DNA of 64,000 nucleotides from Xiphydria camelus (GCA_963678675.1 OY783198.1:13278580-13342579); one strand, 5' to 3'. Numbered from the stretch's first letter, positions 1 through 11,800 are shown. Notes: generated by a model from the letters alone, not told the origin. Numbers and translations are program-made.

Positions 1-224
1 TTTGGTCTTTGGCCAATAGTATACAACTTAGAGTTCCACACAACAAACGCAAATGCATCCTCCTATGATTAGCTTCCTCTCGTAATCACACGGTGTACAC
101 AATGATGTTACTGCAGATTTGAATTAGTATATTTATCAATAATAGAGACATTAATAATATGCATATATTAAATTCCTATGGTTGCCTCTCATTAATTATA
201 ACGATTATTTATAGACATTTGCAG

Positions 225-1452
225 AAAAACCTTATTCAGAAAGCTGAATCATATTATCAACTTACTGGAAGGACGTGTCGGAAATAATGGGACTTTGGCT
301 AACACATCGTTACTCCCACCATTTCCTTTATCTCAACTGTCGGAGCTACAGGAATTTGAGAAGAATTTACAGCAAAACAAAGAAGTTCGACACCAATTTG
401 TAAGTATAGTTTAGTTTGTTATCTTATTATTATAACTAATTCTTTAAAGTTTACTATTACCACTTTCTTTGTTGAGTTTATTGCTGCATAATTATATCGC
501 TTCTTTATTCAGTTTTAAAATACCGTGGTGTTGTGATTCTGCAAAATACTTCTCCCCTTCACAAATATTCTACATCGCAGCTGATTATATCTACAGTGTA
601 TTCCTCATACTGTTGTACATAGCAAACGTATAAGTACGAGCGAGAACACATCGGTGAATGCATAAAAGCCTCTCTTCCTCTCGACTGCTTCAGTTCGAGT
701 ATGTGACAAAGAAGCTGTTGTGCATTCATCATTGGCATTCTCGCTCCTATTCACGCGTTTGCTATGTAAAACGGCGTGAGAAATACACCGAATAATCCTT
801 GCATGGGTTTCTGTATATCTTGCATGAATGTACAGAAGAACGCGATTCGTATCATTGGAGGTCCAACGGGAGATAAATTTTTACGCAACATTCTTTGCCA
901 CATACTAACAAATGAAGTAGCACGGCAATTATCGTGGACAGGACAAAAAAGTACCATTCCCTTCAAAGATACTTTAACGTCTAGCATTGCTATAGGTATG
1001 TCACCCTTATTGTTTCTTATACTTACAGCACCTGTTCGGCTTTAATTGTCATTACAGTGTCAAATTCAGGAAAAAAGTCTAGAATGCCCCTGCTCGGTTT
1101 TTCGTAAGACATACTGTATGTACTCTTGGTGTCATGGATTTTGTCGCTAGTGACTTTTTAAAATATCATTTGTAAATGTACTAACTAATAAATAATCAAT
1201 TCTCATACCGCCGTAGCTAATGAGAGTATGAGAATTAAATGTTCATTGATGTTCATCATAGATGTTAATCCGTGATGCCGGGAGTATGGAATTAATTAAG
1301 CTTTCTGCGTCTTTTTTTTAGAAACAGTCTTGTACTCATCAAACGACTCCTCCATCACGATTGCCAAACTTCAACATTGTTGTCAGGATTGGCTAAGACA
1401 TGCGGGAGATAGGCTACGAGCCCACATAGCGAAGAGGATAAACAATAAATAA
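225..1452 (+). CDS. DUF4806-domain protein, last three exons (5' part outside the window)
   Basis: Three exons join in frame: 225-399, 836-995 and 1322-1452. Each boundary is a good splice site (acceptors ttgcag, tacag, ttttttag; donors gtaagt, gtatgt) and the phases fit (0, then 1). The product reads as a leucine-rich helical lead (LSELQEFEKNLQQNKEV), then a core with IIGGPTGDKFLRNIL and LSWTGQKSTIPFKDT, and ends HIAKRINNK before TAA at 1450. The pattern of an E-x-L-x-x-F/L-E-x-x-L helix, a GG turn and a WTG-K-x-x-F motif is typical of DUF4806 (Pfam PF16064), a family common in ants and other insects whose biochemical role is unknown. The N-terminal exons lie upstream of base 1 or were not recognised. 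I am fairly sure of the family; expression cannot be judged. Some members are repeat-like, so this could be a multi-copy gene. Confidence 0.72.
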
Positions 1453-1592
1453 ATAAAAACCCTTAATTCGCTCTCTCTTCCTCTTTTAAAACAATATCAT
1501 GCTTATGAAATGATGTGCATTTAGAGCTACAGATGTAATTTCTTTTTTTAATAAATATGAGGTCTTTATGTTTATATTTTGAATTTAAATAA
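1453..1592. other. 3' flank of the DUF4806 gene
   Basis: AT-rich sequence after the stop codon, with AATAAA-like words (aataaataaataaaa around 1443-1460) that could serve as a polyadenylation signal. No other feature is seen. Confidence 0.3.
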
Positions 1593-1764
1593 GGCTGACT
1601 ATTTTCACAGGCAGCAATGTTACTGCGGCAGTAGCTCACCTTCAGCTCATTTACGAATCATTACTACACCGCGTAATACTTTATGTATATATTAATTGAG
1701 CATATGCAGGTGAGCTATATGTGAGCTACTGCCGTAGTAACTTGCTGCCTGTGAGAATCCAGCC
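1593..1764. mobile_element. PIF/Harbinger-type MITE, 172 bp, TAA target duplication
   Basis: Terminal inverted repeats start GGCTG and share TTCACAGGCAGCAA and ACTGCGGCAGTAGCTCA (second arm ACTACGGCAGTAGCTCA). The element is bounded by TAA at 1590-1592 and TAA at 1765-1767. A 3-bp TWA duplication is the hallmark of PIF/Harbinger. It has no coding capacity. Confidence 0.65.
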
Positions 1765-1804
1765 TAACAATTACTTTTATACAAATGTCTCAAAATGGAC
1801 ATAT

Positions 1805-1988
1805 CCCAGACATTCTAAAGACGTCTCCCGTAAGTCGTCCGGAAGACGTCTTAATAGAATGTCTTAAAGACGCAATTTCAATGGACATAACCTGTCTCCA
1901 AGACGTCTTTACGACATTTGAATGAGACGTCTTTAGGGATTTGAAGACGTCAGAAAGACAACTCATGGACGTCTTTGTGCTATCTGGG
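1805..1988. repeat. GACGTC-rich palindromic repeat, copy 1
   Basis: About 184 bp packed with AGACGTCTT words on both strands, running from CCCAGACATTC to GTGCTATCTGGG, which are imperfect inverted termini. A second copy lies at 31014-31185. It is probably a small TA-flanked MITE. No ORF. Confidence 0.55.
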
Positions 1989-2960
1989 TAGTCACAAATT
2001 GCTTTCTGGGAACAAACCTATTATTATATCAATTTTGTTATTTTCTAATTTAACACATTAGCTGCCACTTTTAGATTGATTGCATCGCGCTCAGTGCCGG
2101 TAACAGACTGAATAATGTAACGTGCACGTCAATGTGTCTCCGATCGGAGCCGGCGGCACAGGCGCGAAGTGTCGACTGGCTCCGATCGGAGCCGGCGGCA
2201 GCAAACGACGTGTTAAAAATTTTGTGAAGACAATGAAGTTACCGACATTCATGGTCGGTAAATTTACGAAGTGTGCACGTCAAAAAGGCACCTTGACTGC
2301 ACTGAGTGTAACTACTGTGTCTTTACGCTGTGAACCACTCAGTGTGTTCACTGTGTAGCCACGGTGCTTTTAGTTTGTGTACGCCACGCGATCACGCCAC
2401 GGTGAGACCATAGTGGTGCCACTACGTGGCAGCACTGCGTGCGGCTAGCGTGTAAATCCACGCTTTGCTGTCGGGGGGTAGAAGTCGAGTCGGTAGTTAG
2501 AGTTGATGTCAATTCGGGTGATCGAAGCGTCTAACTTCGAAATTATGAATTTGTGAATAATGGAAATTACTCACCATTATTCACAAATTCATCATTTCGA
2601 GGTTAGATGCTTCTATCTCCCGAATTGATACCAACTCTAACTACCGACTCGACTTCTACCGGTATTAAATGTTTCGATTACCGACCAAGCCTCCCTGAAG
2701 GTAACATTCAAACTGGCCCGTACAGAGTGGGACATACGGTAAAATTCTTGACCGTCGGTAAAGTTTCGGCAATGTCGGTAATTCTGCTTGTTTAATTTGG
2801 CATGATACATACGGTATTCACTGTGTAGCCACGGTGCTTTTAGTTTGTGTACGCCACGCGATCATGCCACGGTGAGCCCACAGTGGTGCCACTACGTGGC
2901 AGCACTGCGTGCGGCTAGCGTGTAAATCGTGTAAATCCTCCCCGATAGCCAGGTGGCTTT
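1989..2960 (+). mobile_element. Rearranged fragment of the composite TA-flanked family (same body as 36361-37938)
   Basis: Bases 1991-2475 match 37373-37862 almost base for base, including the tandem CTCCGATCGGAGCCGGCGGC blocks. Bases 2476-2765 are one arm pair of the palindromic MITE that ends in GGGACATACGG. From 2816 the sequence GTAGCCACGGTGCTTTTAG of the body occurs a second time (first at about 2356). This copy is therefore internally duplicated and lacks its left end. The 78-residue ORF at 2122-2358 also occurs in the two other copies. Confidence 0.6.
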
Positions 2961-3189
2961 ACAGTGGTGGCACTGTGGGACCACGCGGTGACTTTGAGAA
3001 ACATCACAGTGATGTCTTGGTGCGTGCCCACTGGGGTACCACTGTGGCATCACGCAGTGCACACGGTGGATAAAGTGGATAAAGTAGGATTTTGCAAAAG
3101 GGGAACTGCATGCAGTGACTTTACCGAGATTTTTCACTGCAGTGCCGCCGCCTGCCACCAGTCTAGTAGTGTCGCTTTTTTTTTCACGC

Positions 3190-3300
3190 CCTAACGAGAT
3201 TTGAACCTGCGATCTTTAGAATACGAGATGCTTCGAAACTGGGAATGCTTCGCATTCTACCAATTGAGCCACCGACTCTTCAAGCGCGATGTTGCTCCAC
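3190..3300 (-). repeat. tRNA-derived SINE-like segment, copy 1
   Basis: On the minus strand it contains an A-box-like GGTGGCTCAATTGGTAGAA and a B-box-like AGGTTCAAATCTCG, with the bases between spaced as in a tRNA plus extra D-arm bases. Related copies are at 7171-7258, 36874-36955 and 40856-40915. It is flanked by AT-rich sequence that is also shared between the copies. It is not a functional tRNA, because the acceptor stem does not pair. Confidence 0.55.
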
Positions 3301-3439
3301 TCCGGTCATAATATAGAAACCGGACATGACAGTGACTGCTTTCGAGGGTTCTCATTAAATTTTTAAAAATAATTTGATCTTTTTCTTTTTGAAAATAAAT
3401 GTCAACATAACCACGTAACATAAACAAAGAACTAGTAAA

Positions 3440-3961
3440 TAAAAGTAGTTTTAAAAATGCAAGTGCAATAATGCCGCTAGTGGAAGGAGAAGCGGTATTG
3501 AAAGCAGAGAGAGAGAGGGTTTGTATTTTCCTGCGGAATCAAAAAGAGAAACCAAAATGCAGTGAAAATCGTCGCTTCTTGCGTACAATCGTCACACATG
3601 GTACTATTTGCCCTACCGATTTACGTACAGAAGCGTTGCAAAAACATGTTTGCGTCTTCCTCTGGCCCAGCTGTACTTGCACGTTACTTCTTTATTGTTG
3701 TTTACTAGTAAGATGTTCACTTCAACTTCGTGAGGAGCACTTGTTACATGTGACGATTGTACGCAAGAAGCGACGATTTTCACTGTATTTTGGTTTCTCT
3801 TTTTGATTCAGCAGGAAAATACAAACTGCTTTTTCAATACCGCTTCTCCTTCCACTAGCGGCATTTTTGACTCTCCTAGAACTGACAAGATATCTTCGAT
3901 ATCGATATTCATCACTTATGAATTGGGTTTATTGCACTTGCATTCTTAAAACTACTTTTAG
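3440..3961. repeat. Foldback element with long inverted arms
   Basis: The left arm (TAAAAGTAGTTTTAAAAATG, then TGCCGCTAGTGGAAGGAGAA and GTCGCTTCTTGCGTACAATC) reappears inverted at 3750-3961. The right arm has about 60 extra bases (3866-3928). The ORF at 3471-3806 merely reads across the palindrome and is not regarded as a gene. Confidence 0.7.
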
Positions 3962-4175
3962 GTATTTACACAAATACTTTGTTTACGTTACATGGTTATC
4001 TTGACATTCGGTCCGCAATGACGGCCATCTTAGGAAGAACGAAACGCCACCATACAGCGGTGTCCGACGCGAATAAAAGTTCCGTACGGCGTCAGCGAAT
4101 AGACCAATCAGGATCAAGTATTCCGTTCTGGCAAAAATTCGCACTCCGGATCCTCACTGTGGCATTAGAGTAACG
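3962..4175. other. Unassigned repeat-like stretch
   Basis: No gene is seen. The words ACCAATCAGGATCAAGTAT here recur inverted near 16390-16413, so part of it is a dispersed repeat. A GCCATCTTAGGA word lies at 4024. Confidence 0.3.
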
Positions 4176-4425
4176 TGTGGCGAAAAGGATGTGGTCGCCA
4201 TCTTATCGGCGGAGCGTTTCGTCCCGGAGTCGGCCTGTGGACTCGTCAGTAAGGCTAGGCCGACCCCTGCCTTAGACGCTCTGTGGTCCTTGGTGATAGA
4301 CGGGCAGTTGCGGTCTTATATAGAAACTTGCCCGTTGATGGACCACTAACGAGAAGCCGAAAGCCGTGGAGTCGAAGGTTGGCGCCACCTGGCGGCAAGG
4401 CGCCGTAGCGCGACGGGCCGCTACA
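4176..4425 (-). repeat. TRIM LTR (3' LTR in element orientation)
   Basis: 250 bp, direct repeat of 4806-5055 at a constant offset of 630. It begins TGTGGCG and ends GCTACA on the plus strand. Confidence 0.88.
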
Positions 4426-4805
4426 GTACTCCCTCCCTAGTGACGTCTGATGTATGCAGACGGAACGAAGCGGAAGAAGTTGGTGTGTGTGGCAACGGCT
4501 TGGCTGTGAGCGTGCTGCGTGTGGCTGGAACGTCGTGGGTTGGAGACTCCGCCGGTATGTTCGTCGCAGCGTGTGAGAGATCGATCCTGAGTGTGTGAGC
4601 CGTGACGTCATGACGGGGCGTGTACACATGTGCCGTGCCGGGGCGTGAGTGTGCCGTGCCGGGGCGTGTACGCGTGCCGTGCCGTCAGCGTGACGTCGGT
4701 TCTGCTTCCAGAGATCAAGGTGTCCTTGTCATGGGAGTTCCCTTGGTCCAGAAGGTATGCTGCAGGATGATGATCTTCTTCGCTGGATCACGTCGGGGTC
4801 ACCAA

Positions 4806-5055
4806 TGTGGCGAAAAGGATGTGGTCGCCATCTTATCGGCGGAGCGTTTCGTCCCGGAGTCGGCCTGTGGACTCGTCAGTAAGGCTAGGCCGACTCCTGC
4901 CTTAGACGCTCTGTGGTCCTCGGTGATAGATGGGCAGTTGCGGTCTTATATAGAAACTTGCCCGTTGATGGACCACTAACGAGAAGCCGAAAGCCGTGGA
5001 GTCGAAGGTCGGCGCCACCTGGCGGCAAGGCGCCGTAGCGCGACGGGCCGCTACA
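4806..5055 (-). repeat. TRIM LTR (5' LTR in element orientation)
   Basis: 250 bp, nearly identical to 4176-4425, and adjoined by the tRNA-Trp primer-binding site at 4787-4805. Confidence 0.88.
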
Positions 5056-5169
5056 AACGTCACTCAGTGACGCCACCGCGTGACTTTTGGGTGAAAGTCA
5101 CGTTTGGCTATCGGGGCTGCACGCTTTGCTGTCGGGGTAGGTATCTAACAGTCGGTAACCGTCAACGTA

Positions 5170-5510
5170 CCGTATGTCCCACTCTGTACGGGCCAGTTTG
5201 AAAGTTATCTTCATGGAGGCTTGGTCGGTAATCGAGACATTTAATACCGGTAGAAGTCAAGTCGGTAGTTAGAGTTGGTGTCAATTCGGGAGATCGAAGC
5301 GTCTAACCTCGAAATTATGAATTTGTGAATAATGGTGAGTAATTTCCATTATTCACAAATTCATAATTTCGAAGTTAGACGCTTCGATCACCCGAATTGA
5401 CACCAACTCTAACTACCGACTCGACTTCTACCGGTATTAAATGACTCAAGTACCGACCAAGCCTCCCCGAAGGTAACTTCAAACTGGCCCGTACAGAGTG
5501 GGACATACGG
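5170..5510. mobile_element. Palindromic MITE of the CCGTATGTCCCAC family, complete copy, TA-flanked
   Basis: The termini CCGTATGTCCCACTCTGTAC and their inverse are flanked by TA on both sides. The two halves are inverted copies sharing CGAATTGACACCAACTC and GAAGTCGAGTCGGTAG-type words. A 2-bp TA duplication points to the Tc1/mariner group. Confidence 0.75.
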
Positions 5511-5683
5511 TATTTATGATATATTGATAAAACAGTGTTCACTGTGGAACGATAATTAATTATTAATTACGTAAATATCGTTTCCCAAATGAAATTAACA
5601 ATAGGGTTCAATTCCCGAAATGATTTCCAATTGATTCGTCTGTAATTTGACAATTTCTAATCTATATCTGCTATCTACCTATA
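5511..5683. other. AT-rich spacer between MITE copies
   Basis: About 170 bp of AT-rich sequence with no recognised feature. Confidence 0.2.
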
Positions 5684-5932
5684 CCGTATGTCCGTCTCTG
5701 TACTGGCCAGTTTGAAAGTTACCTTCGGATAGGCTTGGTCGGTAATCGAGACATTTATACCGTAATTATAATTATTTTCGTAATTTCCATTATTCACAAA
5801 TTCACAATTTCGAGGTTAGACGCTTCGATCTCCCGAATTGACATCAACTCTAACTGCCGACTCGATTTCTACCGTATTAAATGACTCCAGTACCGACCAA
5901 GCCTATCCGAAGGTAACTTTCAAACTGGCCAG
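5684..5932. mobile_element. CCGTATGTCC-family MITE, internally deleted copy
   Basis: It begins CCGTATGTCCGTCTCTGTAC and carries the family body, but most of the left palindrome arm is missing. It abuts the next copy directly, sharing the AGTA junction. Confidence 0.6.
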
Positions 5933-5934
5933 TA

Positions 5935-7513
5935 CCGTATGTCCCACTCTGTACGGGCCAGTTTGAAGTTACCTTCGGGGAGGCTTGGTCGGTAATCGAA
6001 ATATTTAATACCGGTAGAAGTCGAGTCGGTAGTTAGAGTTGGTGTCAATTCGGGAGATCGAAGCGTCTAATCTCAAAATTATGAATTTGTGAATAATGGT
6101 GAGTAATTTTCATTATTCACAAATTCATAATTTCAAAGTTAGACGCTTCGATCACCCGAATTGACACCAACTCTAACTACCGACTTGACTTCTACCGGTA
6201 TTAAATGACTCAAGTACCGACCAAGCCTCCCCGAAAGTAACTTCAAACTGGCCCATACAGAGTGGGACATACGGTACCCCGACAGCAAAGCGTGGATTTA
6301 CACGCTAGCCGCACGCAGTGCTGCCACGTAGTGGCACCACTATGGTCTCACCGTGGCGTGATCGCGTGGCGTACACAAACTAAAAGCACCGTGGCTACAC
6401 AGTGAACACACTGAGTGGTTCACAGCGTAAAGACACAGTAGTTACACTCAGTGCAGTCAAGGTGCCTTTTTGACGTGCACACTTCGTAAATTTACCGACC
6501 ATGAATGTCGGTAACTTCATTGTCTTCACAAAATTTTTAACACGTCGTTTGCTGCCGCCGGCTCCGATCGGAGCCAGTCGACACTTCGCGCCTGTGCCGC
6601 CGGCTCCGATCGGAGACACATTGACGTGCACATTACATATAATTATTCAGTCTGTTACCGGCACTAAATCTAAAAGTGGCAGCGAATGTGTTAAATTAGA
6701 AAATAACAAAATTGATATAATAATAGGTTTGTTCCCACAAAGCAATTTGTGACTAGTTACAAATTTTGATCTGCGGATGTGTGCGGTTGTAAATTTACAA
6801 TTAATTGATTTCACACCCCGATAGAAGAATTTTTAAATTAGAAAATAACAAAATTGATATTATAATAATGTTTCAAACAGTGCAAATTGTACTGAATTAT
6901 TTCATAAATAATGAATAATTAATTATCATAATCGCTACTGTTTTGAAAAAGAAAGTATCAAATTATTTTTAAAAATTTAATGAGATATATATATACATAA
7001 ACCGGCCTTTACACAATGCAACACTGAGATATCTCGGCAAAAATATTTAAAATTTAGTTTACGTTTGACATAGCTCGAAATCGGCTTTCGGCTTTATCTC
7101 ACTAGTCACAGTACTGTTGCTTTCAGGTATCGATATTATATGTATAACTTAGTCGACTTCCACCACAAAGAGTCGATGGCGCAATTGGTAGAATGCGAGA
7201 AGCGTTCCCAGTCTTCTAAAGATCGTAGGTTCGAGTCCTGGCCGGGTCGGGTTTGAGAAAAAAAAACCGACACTCTCTCTCTCTCTCTCTCTCTCTAGTA
7301 GGCGGATAAGGCAGGCGGGAAATCCTACTTTATCGCCCCCTTTTTGCAAAATTCTACTTTTACCATCGTGCTTACACTGCGTGACTGCTGTGTGGCTTCA
7401 CGGTGCACAGACAGATGGACACCCCAGTGCATGCACTCGAATGCACCGCGTGAAAGCAGGGTGCAGTCACTGTGGTGCCACTTTGCTATCGGGGCACAGA
7501 GACGGACATACGG
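5935..7513 (-). mobile_element. Composite TA-flanked element, inverted copy of 36361-37938
   Basis: It starts with a complete palindromic MITE (5935-6274), continues through the CTCCGATCGGAG body (6275-6760), AT-rich sequence and a tRNA-like SINE (7171-7258), and ends GACGGACATACGG at 7513 with TA on each side. The order and sequence mirror the copy at 36361-37938. No transposase is present, so it is non-autonomous. Confidence 0.7.
7171..7258 (+). repeat. tRNA-derived SINE-like segment, best preserved copy
   Basis: The A box GATGGCGCAATTGGTAGAAT and B box AGGTTCGAGTCCTGG are intact. The anticodon-like loop reads CTTCTAAA, suggesting descent from tRNA-Arg(TCT). Extra bases (GAGAAGCGTTCC) interrupt the D arm, so it is not a functional tRNA. 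A (CT)n tract follows at 7272-7295. Confidence 0.6.
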
Positions 7514-7515
7514 TA

Positions 7516-8835
7516 CTGGTACGGTCAAGTAAAAAATAATTTATAATAAATTAATTAACGTTTCCCAAAATCTGAAACTAATTTCCTAAATATCCCCAAA
7601 CTATTTCCAAACGATAGGAGTAATTCCTAATTAATTATACAATTATGGTCTGCTAGGCCCCAATTGGGTTCCCCAATCGGGGGTGTGCTTGCGCCTTATC
7701 GGCGGAGTGCGATACATCGGTAAAATTTCGCGAGACGGTCTGAAGGTGGCGCAGCAGAGGTCCCGTGGAGGGAAAAACGCGAGCAAGAAAATGGCCGATA
7801 GGGCTACGGGAGAAAGACAGGTACGTCGAGTGGTATGAGTATCACGTTTGAAAATGCGATTATCGCGGCAATTCGCGCGTATCGTTGGATAATATTCTCG
7901 AAGGAAGTTTGCGCATTGCTCCGCAACGCGAGTGACTTCGAAAGTAGGGTGAAAAGGGCGGTGCGACCGAAATAATCGGTGTTTGAAAGTCCAAGTGGCA
8001 TTTGGCGGAAGGGCTTGCCAGAGGAGGTAAACACAAGTCACTTTTCCGTCATTCCGTAAACTATCTCGCGGGGGAGCGCTGTTTTTTTTTCTCGTGCGCG
8101 AGTGTACAATTCGAAAAACAAAGTATCGCGCTGACATGGCTTCCCAGGTGGTCGAAGTCGGATCGGTGAATTCGGTCGCAAATAATCGCTTTCGTGCGTG
8201 AGAGAGGTTCATTGATTCGAGCCCTGCCTCTCGCGTCGGCCACTTGTGGCCATCTACGGATCTTCGCGAGGGTCGCCTATTTTTGGGAATTTTTCCGTTC
8301 AAGCGGCCGTCGAGCCGATTCCGTCACCAGTCTCATGCGGTCGATCGATCGAAATGCGCGGGCGCTGGTCGATCGAGCGAAACGCGAGTTTTTCATTGAG
8401 AAATCGCGCCGAGTAACTTGTGACAGGGGGGAAAGAATCGATGTCGCGCCGAGTGACTTCTAACCCTCGGGAAGACGCGAGTACCCACAGGTACAGCCTA
8501 ACATTGCATTTTCCCTCAACTTTCTTCCTTGACGCGCGAATGCGGGCGGTTCGTTTCCTTTGTTTACGTCGCGTGTTGTCCGAGGGAGCGTCGTGTCTTC
8601 GTAAAAATGCGAATATGTCAGATTTTGACAGCTGCGCAAACATCGCTTTTACCACCACGAATATGTGTCAGCAAACGGTATATATAGCGACCTATTTTAA
8701 AACGGTATAACTTCAAACGTTTCTTTCGCCTTGTTCCTCGGACATTCAGAGAGAGAAAGAGAGTTTCAATAATTCCTACATATTTTTCATCTTAACCTAA
8801 TGGCGTCATCCCAACTCTCTGATATTCTTTCGCAG
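7516..8835 (+). promoter_or_regulatory. CpG-rich candidate promoter/5'UTR upstream of the winged-eye-like gene
   Basis: Base composition changes from AT-rich repeats to CpG-rich sequence with many CG words (for example the GATCGATCGAAATGCGCGGG area near 8341). A TATATATA word lies at 8681. Several overlapping ORFs here on both strands (7643-8302 minus, 8299-8658 minus, 8194-8463 plus) look like by-products of high GC rather than genes. A good acceptor (TTCTTTCGCAG) at 8835 precedes the first coding exon found. Confidence 0.4.
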
Positions 8836-11800
8836 ATAAAAATCGCGTACGGCGTAAAACTTTCGCACAACGAGTTTGAGTCAACAATGGCAATAAAGTG
8901 ATCGTGCGGTGATCGATTCTCTCGAGGCGTCTGGTGGAACCACCAGGAGGGTGGTGTCTTCATTAGGTCGAAGATGTGAAGAGAGGCGAGTCGGAATGAA
9001 ACCACAAAAGAAGGCCATCATTGCCTGCAGGGCGACTGAGCTGCCTTCGGTTGCCAAGAAACGTCGCACGTCTCCTGAGAAGAATCCTGTTGATTCGAAG
9101 CATGAAAAGAAATCCAAGAACTTGAAGAAGTGCGAGGATCGAAAGAAAATGATGGACGGGGAGAAAAGGAAGGCGGAAGAGAAGAAGAAGTTAGAGGAAA
9201 AAAGAAAAACGGAGAAACTCGAGGAGAGGAAGAGGGTAGATGAGAAGAGAAAACAGAACAAAGATTTGGATAAGAATACAGAGGAAAAGAGCGAGACGGA
9301 GGAGGTACCAGAGGCAATCAATTGCACGGACAAGAAGAAGAGTCAGAAGTCGGAAGAGAAGGGTAAAGTCGAGAGGCAGAGTTTAGACTGTAAGAAGAAA
9401 CTCGACAAGTCGGAGGACAAGCGAAAGCCTGGAAAATCGGAGGAAGCTAATGCTGAGGACGCAGTAAAAGTTTTGTGTCGCGCGGAGACGAAGGATACGG
9501 ACGTGAACAGAGCGGACGTCGTCATCGTCGTCGGAATACCCAAAAAAAAGGGCAATGAGCGAAAGAGAAAGGAAGTCGTCACGGCGAAATCGGAATCGAA
9601 GGACAGTGCGAGGAACACAATGGTGAAGGAGAAGAAAACGGAGCACAAGAAATTGACGGAAAAGGAGGGCGGGAAGAAGGCATCGCCAGCGAGTGCGAAG
9701 AAGAATTCAAAGGCAATCGTCTCATCCAAGAAATGCATCGCGAAGATGATGGTTTCCACGAAAAAGCCGGCTACTCATTTGCCGGTAGTTGTGAAATTCG
9801 TCGAGAAAAAGATTAAACTAGTCCAAAAATCGAAGAGCACTGAAGCCACTTCTAAGGAGGGAGACGACGAGATGAAGAAAGTAAAGAAGAATGCGTTGGT
9901 ATCCAAAAATAAGACCGTGCAAGATAAGAAGCCCAAATTGGCGAAGCAAATGAAGGTGAAACTATCGCAGAAGACTTCCAAAATTTGCGAGGTCTTGAAG
10001 AAGGGAGACAAGTTAAAGTCGCTGACCGAGAGAGTCATGGCAAAGAGAAAAATGGAGTCCAAGGAAGCCGAAAAAGTATCCTGTGAAAACAAACAAGCGG
10101 CGTGTAAGGGGGAAGGGAACGGCGATCTGGATGGAAACGATATAAAAAAAGAAATCAACGAAGAGAACGATCGCGGTTGTTGCAAGGAAGTTGCTGCCCA
10201 AAATAAGTCGTTGGAAATTAAAAAGTACGTTAAAAGTAGCGCAAAATCAAAAGTGCAAAAGAAAAACTGGAAGAAACCGATCAAAAGTTCGAAAACGTCG
10301 CAAATCGATAGCAGCGATCAAAAATCCACCTCTTCCGACGACGTACCGTTGGACGAGCTTCTGAAGCAGTCCAAAGTTTGCGAAGACCTTCCGAGAATCG
10401 CCGCCGACGGAAAGCAGGAGCAGGGAGAGAGTACGATAAAGGTTGATCTCAAAATGGAAACGGTCGACGGTGATGACTGCGAAGGTTCGTCGACGAATGC
10501 AGACAACGAGGATGGCGACAGGGACGTGAGGAAGGGCCGAAGAAAGGTACTCGCGAAGAAGGAGAGAAGACGCTCGCCGTCGGACGAACGGACGAGACGA
10601 ATGAGACTCTTCGGTTTCTGGAGCGGACCGAAGAGGCACAGAGTCGCGTCTCTGAACGCCTTGGCCAAGGTGCACTGCCTGTACGAGAATGAAACCGGTG
10701 GCGTGTACTTCGGCGGGTTTTGCAAGCCCAAGCCCGAGAAGGAGAAGCAAAAGAAGGCGAAAGGAGAGAAGGAGAAGGAGGAGAAAGAGGCGAAGGGCGA
10801 GAACGAGAAGGAGAGCGGCACCGAGAAGTCTGAGAGTAAAACGGAGGAGAACGTCTCCACGAGAATGCTGCGAAACGTCCCGGGACTGCGGGGAAAACAC
10901 TGGGACATGATGGAAAGTTCCTCGACTTCATCATCGTCGTCGGACGACGACTACGAACGCGAGAAGAGCGTCGCGAAAAGCAAAAAGAAAGTTATCAAAA
11001 GAAGGAAAAAGAATGAAGAAGTTATGGATCTGAAAGATATGGTGGTTTGCAAGCGAATGGCAAGCTTGAACGCCTCCGCTATCCTGGCCGCTTCTTACTC
11101 GGATGAGAAAAACCGGTGCGGTTCTTCGTCCGGCGATTCCTCTAGCGAGTCCGATAACGAAGTTGTTAAGAAGCACAATCAGAGTGATTCCGACGACGAA
11201 AAACGAAGATCGCGGAAGGACTCGGACCCCGAGAAGGCGATGAAGCCATCCAAGAAGGTCGTCATTGTGAACCAGGACACCGACGTCACTATAACCGGTA
11301 AGTCGAACTCTGCCGTCTGTTCAAACTTCTCTCTGAACCTTTAACCGACGATATTTAAGATCTTATTTTTTCTTCAGGTGTTTACGTAAATCAGACCCGA
11401 TCGACTCATCACGAAGGCTTCTGCAGTATAGCGGGAATGCAATATAGAATCAGCTCGACGAGCCACACGCAGACAGCGGCGACTGCGGTAGCCACGGAAC
11501 TTCACGAGCCGGTATATTTGAAATGAGATGATACCAAGCAGTGTCGAATTGTTATATCCGTGTACCTTTACCTACGTATTAGGTGTACAACTTTGCTTCC
11601 GCCGTTTTCCTATAGATGCCTTACGAGAAAAACTGCGGAAGCAGTTGTACACCTAACATCTTATATTTGAGAACATATCAGATTCTTGATTTTCAAATAT
11701 TCGTTTAGCGGGTTCTAACGGGTGCCTAGCGATCGGGAAAATCGGTAAATACGGGTTTTATATGAGATTTCGAAAGGCACGTTAAAAATGCGGGAAATAT

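Larger units (their letters stand above)
4176..5055 (-). mobile_element. Terminal-repeat retrotransposon in miniature (TRIM), tRNA-Trp primed
   Basis: Two 250-bp direct long terminal repeats (4176-4425 and 4806-5055) differ at only a few bases. On the minus strand they read TGTAGCGGCC...CCACA. Immediately inside the minus-strand 5' LTR (4806-5055) is TTGGTGACCCCGACGTGAT, which is complementary to the 3' end of tRNA-Trp including CCA. It is a primer-binding site and fixes the orientation. Next to the other LTR the minus strand reads CTAGGGAGGGAGTAC, a purine tract. A 4-bp AACG duplication flanks the element (4172-4175 and 5056-5059). The 380-bp interior has no gag or pol, so it is a non-autonomous TRIM. 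The small ORFs inside are not credible. Confidence 0.88.

Noticed and set aside
4255..5076. ORFs of 60-124 codons across the TRIM
   Set aside because: They read LTR and interior sequence, repeat with the LTRs and show no gag/pol similarity.
7171..7258. Functional tRNA-Arg
   Set aside because: Extra bases in the D arm, no paired acceptor stem, and copies always sit inside the same repeats.
7643..8302. 219-codon minus-strand ORF, plus overlapping 8299-8658 ORF
   Set aside because: Arg/Ser/Pro-rich composition from CpG-rich DNA, several frames open at once, no domain, and position directly upstream of a plus-strand gene.
9018..11176. Many ORFs antisense to the lysine-rich exon
   Set aside because: They are mirror images of AAG/GAG-rich codons (Phe/Leu/Ser-rich) and have no independent support.
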